A program made the position numbers and the translations under genes. The notes beneath the pieces are model-generated. The model was not told the DNA's origin and searched no databases. It was given only the letters and a program-made list of their open reading frames with translations. Shown here one piece after another: positions 1 through 6,564 of a DNA stretch of 17,245 nt (its first letter is position 1; each line of letters begins with the position of its first letter). Location of the stretch: NCBI GenBank assembly GCA_031546715.1, contig JAVBKA010000187.1:1-17245 (forward strand), in the 5' to 3' direction. Source of the stretch: JAVBKA01 sp031546715 (GTDB lineage Bacteria; Bacillota; Clostridia; Oscillospirales; UBA929).

Positions 1-503
1 AAAATATCGGGCACTTCTTTGCGGTATAGTCGCATGTAAACAGGACCGTTATACGAAACAATCTGCGGCATTGCGGCTTTAAGCTGAACACCGTCAACAG
101 GCTCAAACACTAAAATCCCCGGTATCGCGCGCATGATGCCAACATCTTCCATGCTCATATGTGTGCCACCGTTGAACTCAGCGGTTACACCTGGGTCTGT
201 ACCCACAATTTTAACATTCTGCTTCGCGTAGGAGATGGAAATCGCTACTTGGTCGGCTATGCGGCGGCTTGCAAAGGGTGTAAAGCTTGAGATAAAAGGT
301 ATAAAGCCATACGAAGAAAGACCTGCGGCGACGGATGCCATGTTTTGCTCGGCAACGCCTACGTCAAGTGCGCGGGTTGGGAATTTATCCCTCAAACCAA
401 GGGTGCCGTTGGCTCTGGCTAGGTCAGCGTCAAGTACCACAATGTTTTCATTTTCTTCCATCATTCGCGCAAGTTCTGCGCCGAAAATTGCTCTCATTTC
501 CAT
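1..503 (-). CDS. Transketolase, C-terminal subunit (partial, cut by left window edge)
   Basis: This is the start of the pyrimidine-binding half of a split transketolase, which transfers two-carbon ketol units with thiamine diphosphate in the cytoplasm. Translation from the ATG at 503 gives about 167 residues with no stop before the window edge. The segment DVGVAEQNM (residues 47-55) carries Glu52, the Glu that activates the thiazolium cofactor in transketolases and related enzymes; LDADLARANGT at 24-34 is also typical of the family. A GGGGG-rich Shine-Dalgarno lies just upstream. The start is 13 nt beyond the stop of the N-terminal subunit, so the two subunits should be made together. The rest of the pyrimidine domain and the C-terminal domain lie outside the window. 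The family call is firm; the natural sugar substrate cannot be read from the sequence. Confidence 0.93.
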   Translation of the reverse strand, partial: MEMRAIFGAELARMMEENENIVVLDADLARANGTLGLRDKFPTRALDVGVAEQNMASVAAGLSSYGFIPFISSFTPFASRRIADQVAISISYAKQNVKIVGTDPGVTAEFNGGTHMSMEDVGIMRAIPGILVFEPVDGVQLKAAMPQIVSYNGPVYMRLYRKEVPDI

Positions 504-516
504 TGTTTCAATCCCC

Positions 517-1332
517 CTAAGCCAATTCTGCAAGGGCAGTTTGAACCTGCTCTGCAGAAAATGTTGCATTATGACTTGTAACGCCCATTGCCTCAACTGC
601 GCTTATGCCTTTACCCTTGACGGTGTCTAAAATAATCATATGCGGTTTTCCTGTAACACCTTGAGCTATTTCTATCGCCGTATGAATTGCCTCAACATCA
701 TGACCGTTTACATGCTGAGTGTGCCATCCAAAGGATGCCCACCTTGCATCGACATCGCCAAGAGTGTTAATATTATCCACACGTCCGTCAATCTGGCAGC
801 CGTTAAGGTCGGTAAATGCGAAAACGTTATCCAGTTTTTGATGCCCCGCAAGCATAGCGGCTTCCCAAATTTGCCCTTCCTGACATTCGCCGTCGCCAAC
901 TATGGTGTAAATTCTGGCATTATCAGCTCTTAGTCTTGACCCTAACGCTACGCCCATTGCGCAAGAGAAGCCCTGACCAAGGGAACCTGTCGTCATGTCA
1001 ACGCCGTTGGTACGGTTCATATCGCAGTGACTTGGAAGGTTTGTGTTTAGCTTGTTAAGCGTCAGCAGTTCCTCCTCTGGAATAAATCCCTTCATGGAAA
1101 GAACGGCGTACAGCGCAGGTCCAGAATGTCCTTTTGAAATAACCAGACGGTCGCGTCCTTCCATTTTTGAGTTGGTTGGGTCGATGCGCATGGTGTCGTA
1201 GTAAAGTACCGCTAATAGGTCTGCTATGGAAAGGCAACCGCCGATGTGACCAACTCCCAAATGCCCGATTGCGCGTATTGTACGGCGGCGTATTTCTTTC
1301 GCTTGTTCCTCGCAGATTTGCTTGTCAAACAC
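517..1332 (-). CDS. Transketolase, N-terminal (thiamine diphosphate-binding) subunit
   Basis: This 271-residue protein is the pyrophosphate-binding half of a split transketolase. Visible motifs are GHIGG at about 28-32, SKGHSG at 66-71, TGSLGQG near 115-121, and the ThDP/metal motif GDGECQEG at 146-153 followed by WEA and a DLNG segment. The length matches stand-alone N-terminal subunits. I chose the GTG at 1332 over the TTG at 1347: the GGAGG Shine-Dalgarno (1342-1346) lies inside the TTG-initiated extension and sits 8-9 nt before the GTG. The gene lies between a TSUP transporter (43-nt gap) and the C-terminal subunit (13-nt gap). Being in a sugar-isomerase operon rather than with pentose-phosphate genes suggests a dedicated catabolic transketolase. 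Confidence 0.94.
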   Translation of the reverse strand: MFDKQICEEQAKEIRRRTIRAIGHLGVGHIGGCLSIADLLAVLYYDTMRIDPTNSKMEGRDRLVISKGHSGPALYAVLSMKGFIPEEELLTLNKLNTNLPSHCDMNRTNGVDMTTGSLGQGFSCAMGVALGSRLRADNARIYTIVGDGECQEGQIWEAAMLAGHQKLDNVFAFTDLNGCQIDGRVDNINTLGDVDARWASFGWHTQHVNGHDVEAIHTAIEIAQGVTGKPHMIILDTVKGKGISAVEAMGVTSHNATFSAEQVQTALAELA

Positions 1333-1375
1333 TATAAATTCCTCCAAATTATATAATTGTCAATTAAAATGTCGA

Positions 1376-2119
1376 TTAAATGTTGCTAATAGCCATAAAT
1401 ATTCCCGATGCAAGAAGAATGCCGAATGTCAGTTTTGTAAAAAAAGTGTCCTTAATATGCTTGTGCGCCCAGTCTCCCAGCAACGTACCGCCGATTAGAA
1501 ACGGTAGTCCCCAAAGTGAGGTAGAGCCAACCTCTTGCGTCAGTTGATTTGAAAACGCCATCTGCGCAAGCAGAACCGTGTTAAGCGTTAGCCAGACCAT
1601 GCACATTGTCGCACGGAAGCGTGACTTTTCAGGTATCTTACCGGTTGCGTAAATGATAATCAGCGGTCCACCCGACGCAAAAGCACCATGCATAATACCG
1701 CCTAAAAAAACCAAAATCAGCGAAAGAATTTCCTTCGGTTTCTTGCCCTGCTTGAGTATTCCAAAATTATAAAGCAGACCCCGAACAGAGACGACAATCA
1801 TAAACACAGACAGCAATATCAGTAACGGCTTTTTAGGAAGCTGATTATATAGGAATATTCCAATCGGCAATCCTATTATCATAGCAGCCATCATTTTCCC
1901 AAAGGTTCGCCAATCTACGTTTTTAATTGAACGAGCAAGGATATAAATGCAGAGAAGCAAGGTGTAAAGCGCGAGCACGGGTTTTGCAATATGTATTCCC
2001 AGCAAAATCGTGAGAAACGGCATGGATAACGCCGTCGAGCCAAAGCCCGTTACACCTTCTAAGAAATGAGCTATAACTACAATAAAGAAAAACAGACTAA
2101 AAATCGCCCAAATTGGCAT
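1376..2119 (-). CDS. TSUP (TauE/SafE) family anion transporter
   Basis: This 247-residue, very hydrophobic protein has about eight membrane segments. An early EGVTGFGSTALSMPFL segment (about residues 22-37) and a matching GGIMHGAFASGGPLIIIY segment in the second half are the two pseudo-repeats typical of the TauE/SafE (DUF81, TSUP) family. Members move sulfite, sulfonates or other small organic anions, often outward. Its ATG starts 2 nt after the stop of the DUF4867-like gene, with a GAGAGAG ribosome-binding region inside that gene's end, so it is operonic. Next to a sugar isomerase and a transketolase, it could export the anionic end product of the pathway, for example a C2/C3 sulfonate. That substrate is inferred, not visible. 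The family call is strong. Confidence 0.88.
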   Translation of the reverse strand: MPIWAIFSLFFFIVVIAHFLEGVTGFGSTALSMPFLTILLGIHIAKPVLALYTLLLCIYILARSIKNVDWRTFGKMMAAMIIGLPIGIFLYNQLPKKPLLILLSVFMIVVSVRGLLYNFGILKQGKKPKEILSLILVFLGGIMHGAFASGGPLIIIYATGKIPEKSRFRATMCMVWLTLNTVLLAQMAFSNQLTQEVGSTSLWGLPFLIGGTLLGDWAHKHIKDTFFTKLTFGILLASGIFMAISNI

Positions 2120-2121
2120 AA

Positions 2122-2754
2122 TTAATCTCTCTCAAGGGTGATATACTCACCTAACAGACCAATATATGCACCTGCGTCAACTAATCTTGCAGTATCAGCA
2201 TGAGCTATAAGCCATTTGTTTTTCATCCAGAGAAGAGGCTGAGAGGAATCTTTTTGCTCAAGCTGAGTGTTTGTTCCCCGTGGCAGCACAACGCCCATTC
2301 GGAAGCCAGCGTCATCTACAGCGCAAGGGGCATAGTGCAGAGTGGTCGGATATAACAAAACCGCCTGCCCGTCTTCAATCAGAAATCCGCGAACCTTGGA
2401 GGTTTCCACCGTGTCGCCTACCATGTCAAACATTGTTGCAAGTAACAGCGCGGCGTTACCGCAGGAAACATTCACTTCGCCACTATTGTGGTATTCCAGA
2501 GCCGCAAGATTGCGGTTTGTACCGTTGCACCAGCCGATTTGTATACCAAGCCCACCCCCGTAGCTCATAGTAAGTGATTGAAAAATAGGCAACAATTCGG
2601 CAAGCTCATCACTGGCAACATACTTAGAGCCTTCGGGCACTTCTGTATTTTTGCGAAGATAGTCTACTATATCAGAGAAGTCTTGGTCGTCAATTACCTT
2701 GCCATACTTTGAGAAATCTGGATGGGTAACAGGTAGTAATTCTGATTGCTTCAT
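2122..2754 (-). CDS. DUF4867-like protein of unknown function
   Basis: This 210-residue, apparently soluble protein has no signal peptide and no membrane segment. The N-terminal HPDFSKYGKVIDDQDF pattern, central GLGIQIGWCNGTN and YHNSGEVNV segments, and the C-terminal KNKWLIAHA segment recall the DUF4867 family, which I associate with Firmicute sugar operons. The alternating beta pattern and conserved His/Glu residues suggest a cupin- or ureidoglycolate-lyase-like barrel; this is an impression, not a demonstrated fold. Its ATG overlaps the isomerase stop by one base (TAATG), with GAGG about 10 nt upstream, so it is translationally coupled to the isomerase. A role as epimerase, mutarotase or second isomerase in the same sugar pathway is possible. 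I make no firm functional claim. Confidence 0.7.
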   Translation of the reverse strand: MKQSELLPVTHPDFSKYGKVIDDQDFSDIVDYLRKNTEVPEGSKYVASDELAELLPIFQSLTMSYGGGLGIQIGWCNGTNRNLAALEYHNSGEVNVSCGNAALLLATMFDMVGDTVETSKVRGFLIEDGQAVLLYPTTLHYAPCAVDDAGFRMGVVLPRGTNTQLEQKDSSQPLLWMKNKWLIAHADTARLVDAGAYIGLLGEYITLERD

Positions 2755-4073
2755 TATTCAATTACCTCGTAACCCATCATTTTTGCAAACATCATAAACG
2801 CATCTCTTTTTTGCGTGTATATTAAGGACAAGTGGTGCGCAACTCCCGAAGAGGTGACCAAATTCAAAAGTTCTGGGATGCTTTTCTCAAATTTAACCTT
2901 TGCGTATGTACCTGTTAGCTGTTTTTCCATGGGAACCGCCGTACCTTCTTGGTAAAACATACGAGTTTTGCCTCTTGCCGAGTCAATACGTACAAGACTA
3001 AGCTCCCCAGACTTCATTACAAATCCTGCCGTCACACCCCGCCCCGCTGCGAAATATGTATCTAACGAGCATGAAGATTTACCGTCCCAAAGTGTAACAG
3101 GAGCAACGCCGCAATGCCAAAGAAGGGCGGTATCGTCCTCAAAGTTTACCTGTGAAAGGTCAGCCAAAAACGGTGTGCCGACATTAAGGGAAGCACATAT
3201 CAGCATCGACATCACTCCTTCAATATCACCTTCACAGCCAAGAATTATTCCCTTGGATTGTAGAATCGACATCGCCGCACAAGGTGCACAGCCGTTGAGA
3301 TTGGCAAACTCAGGCCAGCAACGTACTGCAAGTGCATCAATTGAGTACTTTTTCATGAATTTATCAAATTTTACGCACAGCTCGGCGACAAGATGCTTCT
3401 GCCGTTCAGAAATTGCTTCAGTATTGAAAGTTTTTGCAATAGTCTCTGCGTACTCCTGCATCTCATCGTAGGACACATCGGTGGATACCACCTCGTCAAG
3501 CTCATAATGGTCAATTAATATGCCTGTTTGACGGTAGGTTGCAAGCTCGTCAATGTCTAGATTGAAAAAACCGTCCGCACGGTATCCGATAAGACCGATA
3601 TGCGAGCGAGAAAGAATCGCCTTCATGCGCACAGCCTCAAGCCAGTCAGGGCAAATATTGTCCCCTACATGACAGCTAACGTCATTATACCCCGCCTTGT
3701 ACAAATTCGAGGCATTTAGGTTTAGTCCGCAAACTGAGTTTAGGCGGATTTTTCCTCCGTTATACGGCAATTCTGAAAACGCCCAGAGTAATGTCGGGAT
3801 ATTAATCGATTTTTTTAACACAAGGGCTAGGTGTCCTAAATGGAACGTGCCTGTGATTATTACAAGACCGTCAAGCCCTTTCTGCGCCAAGCTCCTTGCC
3901 GCTTTTTGCGCATCCGCCACTTCAATAACAAGCTCAGGCTCAAAGCTCCAAGTTACGTTTGGAACGCTTTCCATTTCCGCCATAGATTTCTTATAGATTT
4001 CAAATGCCGCTTCAAAATCGTAGGTTTTTCGTGCCAGACAGACAACGCCAATGTTAATATTGCGATTCATCAT
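2754..4073 (-). CDS. L-fucose/L-arabinose isomerase-family sugar isomerase
   Basis: This 439-residue cytoplasmic protein belongs to the fucose/arabinose isomerase-like group (COG2407 type), metal-dependent aldose-ketose isomerases. Its second half has a GCEGDIEG motif with Glu281, a FLADL segment with Asp305 and a LLWHCG motif with His320. These are the expected positions of the metal ligands in fucose isomerase relatives (numbered from the ATG at 4073). That start follows AAGGAAGG by 7 nt and overlaps the ROK stop by one base (TGATG); a second ATG at 4070 is equally readable, while the in-frame TTG at 4076 is less likely. Relatives act on fucose, arabinose and, as I recall from published sulfoglycolysis clusters, sulfoquinovose. 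The adjoining transketolase and TSUP genes make a ketose product likely. The exact substrate is unresolved. Confidence 0.85.
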   Translation of the reverse strand: MMNRNINIGVVCLARKTYDFEAAFEIYKKSMAEMESVPNVTWSFEPELVIEVADAQKAARSLAQKGLDGLVIITGTFHLGHLALVLKKSINIPTLLWAFSELPYNGGKIRLNSVCGLNLNASNLYKAGYNDVSCHVGDNICPDWLEAVRMKAILSRSHIGLIGYRADGFFNLDIDELATYRQTGILIDHYELDEVVSTDVSYDEMQEYAETIAKTFNTEAISERQKHLVAELCVKFDKFMKKYSIDALAVRCWPEFANLNGCAPCAAMSILQSKGIILGCEGDIEGVMSMLICASLNVGTPFLADLSQVNFEDDTALLWHCGVAPVTLWDGKSSCSLDTYFAAGRGVTAGFVMKSGELSLVRIDSARGKTRMFYQEGTAVPMEKQLTGTYAKVKFEKSIPELLNLVTSSGVAHHLSLIYTQKRDAFMMFAKMMGYEVIE

Positions 4074-5329
4074 CAAATTTCCTTCCTTGCACTCATTTTA
4101 GTGCCTAAGATTTTTATATAATTCAGCATAGCTATGAAGATTGCGCCTTTCCAACGGTCGCCATCGCTTACTTGGCTTTTTTTGATGTTTAAGCTGCGAA
4201 ACGAGCCGAATGACTTAGTTAGCGTATCATGCAGCAAGCTAAAAAACCAATTATCTTCAAAGATTTTGCCGAATGTTATCACAGTTTCTCCGTCCATCAA
4301 CAACAAGCTCGTTTCAATAACGTTTGACATATACATCGCCGCTTCTGTGAGAATTCTAACCAGCGGCGCATCTCCAAGAGAAGCCGCTCTTACTAATGCT
4401 TGAAGGTCAATGCGCTCAGCCGCTCCGCTGACGAGTTGCCAAAGGCTTGGCGTTGAAGTCGGACCGAACACTGTGGCGGTAGCTCTCAGTAACGCCTCGG
4501 TGCAGACAATTGTTGATAGGCAGCCTGTTTTGCCGCATATACAGCTTCGTTCGTTACCCAAAACATGCGTGTGCCCAACTTCGCCAGAGTTGTGCCTTAC
4601 TCCACTGAACACCTCTCCGTGTAGAATAACGGTACAACCAAATCCGGGGTCATGCTTAATGAACACGCCGTTGACTTCGCAGCCGTCAGCATTTCCTCTT
4701 GAAAGCCCAAGCTCAGCGATTGCCAAACTGCGGACATTGTTGTCTAAAAACGCAGGTACGTTGTAGCGCTGTTCAAAGGAGGCTGTAACCGCGGTTTGAG
4801 GTGGCAATATTCCGTAGGAATCTTGGCTAGCACCAATGTCGGGCTGCACGTTTCCGGAAATATTGATACCAATTGCGCACAATCCACCATCAATCAGTGA
4901 ATTTTTGAGCAAAAAATCATCTGTAAGCTGTAACAATGCCTCTAGTAAGTCGTCGGGCGAGTAGACGTTCGGCACCATGAGCTTGTCTAGGACCTGTTCT
5001 TCTTCAAGGCGACTTCCGCCGATATGCGTGATTGCAAACGAAAGTCTTGTCGCCTCTATGCAGATGCCCAAGAGATGACCATAGGCTGGGTCAAAATCGA
5101 TACCTACGGCACTGCGTCCCGCTCTCAGCCCTTCGTATATCTCAGCTCCTTCCCTGAGCAGACCGTTCTGTATCATATCGGACACCAGTAACGTCACCGC
5201 AGACGGAGTAAGATTCACTGTTTTTGCAATATCTCTGCGCGATACCGGACCATTCTTGTATATACAAGACAAAATTGCAGACATATTGTTTGCTCTAATA
5301 TTGTCCTTGCCCATACCGCCAAATTCCAT
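4073..5329 (-). CDS. ROK-family transcriptional regulator
   Basis: This 418-residue protein joins a winged-helix DNA-binding domain (about 15-75, including SRRDIAKTVNLTPSAVTLLV) to a ROK sugar-kinase-like domain. The ROK zinc motif is clear: CICGKTGC with Cys263, Cys265 and Cys270. It is preceded by NSGEVGHTHV, the conserved GH region, and by DNNVRSLAIAELG. Relatives such as XylR and NagC repress sugar operons and are released by the sugar or its phosphate. It is the first gene of the minus-strand operon and overlaps the isomerase start by one base, so it probably controls its own operon. A 27-bp near-palindrome 87-113 bp upstream is a candidate operator. The start at 5329 has only a distant AAAGGA; a GTATGG start 5 codons on is less well placed. 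Confidence 0.92.
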   Translation of the reverse strand: MEFGGMGKDNIRANNMSAILSCIYKNGPVSRRDIAKTVNLTPSAVTLLVSDMIQNGLLREGAEIYEGLRAGRSAVGIDFDPAYGHLLGICIEATRLSFAITHIGGSRLEEEQVLDKLMVPNVYSPDDLLEALLQLTDDFLLKNSLIDGGLCAIGINISGNVQPDIGASQDSYGILPPQTAVTASFEQRYNVPAFLDNNVRSLAIAELGLSRGNADGCEVNGVFIKHDPGFGCTVILHGEVFSGVRHNSGEVGHTHVLGNERSCICGKTGCLSTIVCTEALLRATATVFGPTSTPSLWQLVSGAAERIDLQALVRAASLGDAPLVRILTEAAMYMSNVIETSLLLMDGETVITFGKIFEDNWFFSLLHDTLTKSFGSFRSLNIKKSQVSDGDRWKGAIFIAMLNYIKILGTKMSARKEI

Positions 5330-5415
5330 AATAAATAACCATTCCTTTCACAACGTTCACACAGAAAACGAGATGAAACGGCGTTTGGTGAGCAACGTAT
5401 CTTCCCATCTCCTAA

Positions 5416-5442
5416 TAATTGATTGAAACATTTAATCAATTA
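5416..5442. promoter_or_regulatory. Candidate ROK operator (27-bp inverted repeat)
   Basis: TAATTGATT at 5416-5424 is mirrored exactly by AATCAATTA at 5434-5442 around a 9-bp centre whose inner bases are also partly symmetric (GAAACATTT). It is the strongest palindrome upstream of the ROK-led operon and has the size and AT-rich character of ROK-family operators. No confident -35/-10 pair was found around it. Binding by the adjacent regulator is inferred. Confidence 0.5.
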
Positions 5443-5539
5443 GAGCATAAAAACCATCTTTTTAGTTAAACTCGACAAGATATTAATGTTGCTAATTGAG
5501 AGTATACTACAAATATATCAATTTGTACAGAGGATTTTT

Positions 5540-5559
5540 AAATTTTATAGTTAAAATTT
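5540..5559. repeat. AT-only inverted repeat
   Basis: AAATTTTA and TAAAATTT form 8-bp arms around a 4-nt loop. It lies in the 346-bp gap between the ROK start (5329) and the cyclase stop (5676), which holds no convincing gene. In such AT-rich DNA it may be chance. Confidence 0.3.
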
Positions 5560-5574
5560 TCAACCAATTTTATT

Positions 5575-5633
5575 GTACTTGCACAAGAATCGTTGAACCG
5601 ATACATTCAGCTCAACGATTCTTTTGCAAGTGC
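5575..5633. repeat. Long inverted repeat, possible 3' hairpin of the cyclase transcript
   Basis: Arms 5575-5596 and 5612-5633 pair over 22 positions with one mismatch and one G-T wobble around a 15-nt loop; the centre reads AAGAATCGTTGA against TCAACGATTCTT. It lies 42 bp past the cyclase stop in the direction of cyclase transcription. No U-run follows on either strand, so it is not a classical intrinsic terminator. It may stabilise the transcript end or terminate weakly. Confidence 0.6.
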
Positions 5634-5638
5634 TTAAC

Positions 5639-5666
5639 TCCAACATGCTTATCTACCTTTGTTGGA
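5639..5666. repeat. Short inverted repeat after the cyclase gene
   Basis: TCCAACA (5639-5645) and TGTTGGA (5660-5666) are perfect 7-bp arms with a 14-bp spacer, 10 bp downstream of the cyclase stop. It could be a small hairpin in the 3' untranslated region of the cyclase transcript, adjacent to the larger hairpin. Confidence 0.35.
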
Positions 5667-5675
5667 TTTCATTTA

Positions 5676-6404
5676 TCAGTCCAACATTGCAAAGGCACGA
5701 ACTGGACTGCCGTCACCATCTCTAATTTTCAGTGGGACGGCGCAGAAGTAGAATTCCCGCCCAACTAACGCCTTCATATTAACGATAGCTTCTACAATTG
5801 GTATTCCGCGCATAAGAAATGCTCTGTGCGCAGGGCCAAATCCGTCAGCTCCGTCAACTGACGGTAAATCACAGCCTATAAGCTTGTAACCTTTCAACAC
5901 AAGCATATTTGCCGCTTCTTCTGTTAAAAAAGGAAACGACGTAAAAAAGTCCGCTGTGCCTGCTTTTTCTTCCCAACCAGTTCTAATTAGCAGAATTTCA
6001 GTGTTTGGAAGCTCTATCTCTGCCAGCCTTTCCATCCCGATTCGCTCCCCCGCTTTTGCCGTAAGCTCAATTAGAGCCGCCCTTCCTGAGAATGCGGACA
6101 AAGAGAAGACTTCGGCGTCAAGTCCACTATCAGAAATGTGACGAGGCATGTCTACATGTGTCCCTGTATGAGTTCCTATAGACAGCTGCAACACGTTTGC
6201 GCCGTTTTGCTCAGCAATTGACGCTCTACGTGAGCTGAAAATAGGGTCTGTCGGGTACACAGGAATGTCAGCGCAAAGCGTCATCGACAAATCGATAACT
6301 TGCCCGCTGCGCGCTTTTTCTTTCTCAGCGTTAAGTGATAGGCGGTCGTTGCATAGGCTCTCGTCCTTAGTAATCTCCGCTTTTTTGCCGTTAAAAAGCT
6401 CCAA
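5676..6404 (-). CDS. Cyclase-family metal-dependent hydrolase (kynurenine formamidase-like)
   Basis: This 242-residue cytoplasmic protein carries the family signature HxGTHxDxPxH as HTGTHVDMPRH (79-89). His79, His83, Asp85 and His89 are the expected metal and catalytic residues. Downstream segments GCDLPSVDG and CAVPLKIRDGDGSPVRAFA also fit the cyclase family, which includes KynB formamidases, isatin hydrolases and polyketide cyclases. A charged N-terminal extension of about 35 residues is somewhat long for the family. The TTG at 6404 is the likely start: a TAAGGAGGGG Shine-Dalgarno ends 6-8 nt before it and no ATG is better placed. No tryptophan-degradation gene is nearby, so a kynurenine role is unsupported. 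It lies 160 bp downstream of an anion permease and may act on a carboxylate or amide that permease handles. Confidence 0.85.
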   Translation of the reverse strand: MELFNGKKAEITKDESLCNDRLSLNAEKEKARSGQVIDLSMTLCADIPVYPTDPIFSSRRASIAEQNGANVLQLSIGTHTGTHVDMPRHISDSGLDAEVFSLSAFSGRAALIELTAKAGERIGMERLAEIELPNTEILLIRTGWEEKAGTADFFTSFPFLTEEAANMLVLKGYKLIGCDLPSVDGADGFGPAHRAFLMRGIPIVEAIVNMKALVGREFYFCAVPLKIRDGDGSPVRAFAMLD

Positions 6405-6439
6405 CAGTATCCCCTCCTTATTAACCTTAGCCGCAATTA

Positions 6440-6467
6440 GTTTGCAACACTACTTCACAATGCAAAC
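6440..6467. promoter_or_regulatory. Inverted repeat upstream of the cyclase gene, possible operator
   Basis: GTTTGCA (6440-6446) and TGCAAAC (6461-6467) are perfect 7-bp arms whose centres are 21 bp apart, two helical turns. They lie 36-63 bp upstream of the cyclase TTG, where a promoter would be expected. No confident -35/-10 pair was found, so an operator role is only a suggestion. Confidence 0.35.
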
Positions 6468-6564
6468 AGTCCTTTGAAACCATTAAGCATAAAAATAATT
6501 TTTTTTCTCAGACACCGAACGCATATCATTTAATTGCAGAGCAGTATCAACTAACAAATGCACT

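Noticed and set aside
517..1332. Housekeeping pentose-phosphate transketolase
   Set aside because: The split form embedded in a ROK/isomerase/TSUP operon suggests a dedicated catabolic enzyme, although sequence alone cannot exclude the housekeeping reaction.
1333..1347. TTG start of the transketolase N-terminal subunit, five codons upstream
   Set aside because: The GGAGG ribosome-binding site lies inside this extension and fits the GTG at 1332.
2968..3471. 167-codon plus-strand open frame
   Set aside because: It is antisense to the well-supported isomerase, has no recognisable domain, and is a shadow of that gene's codon pattern.
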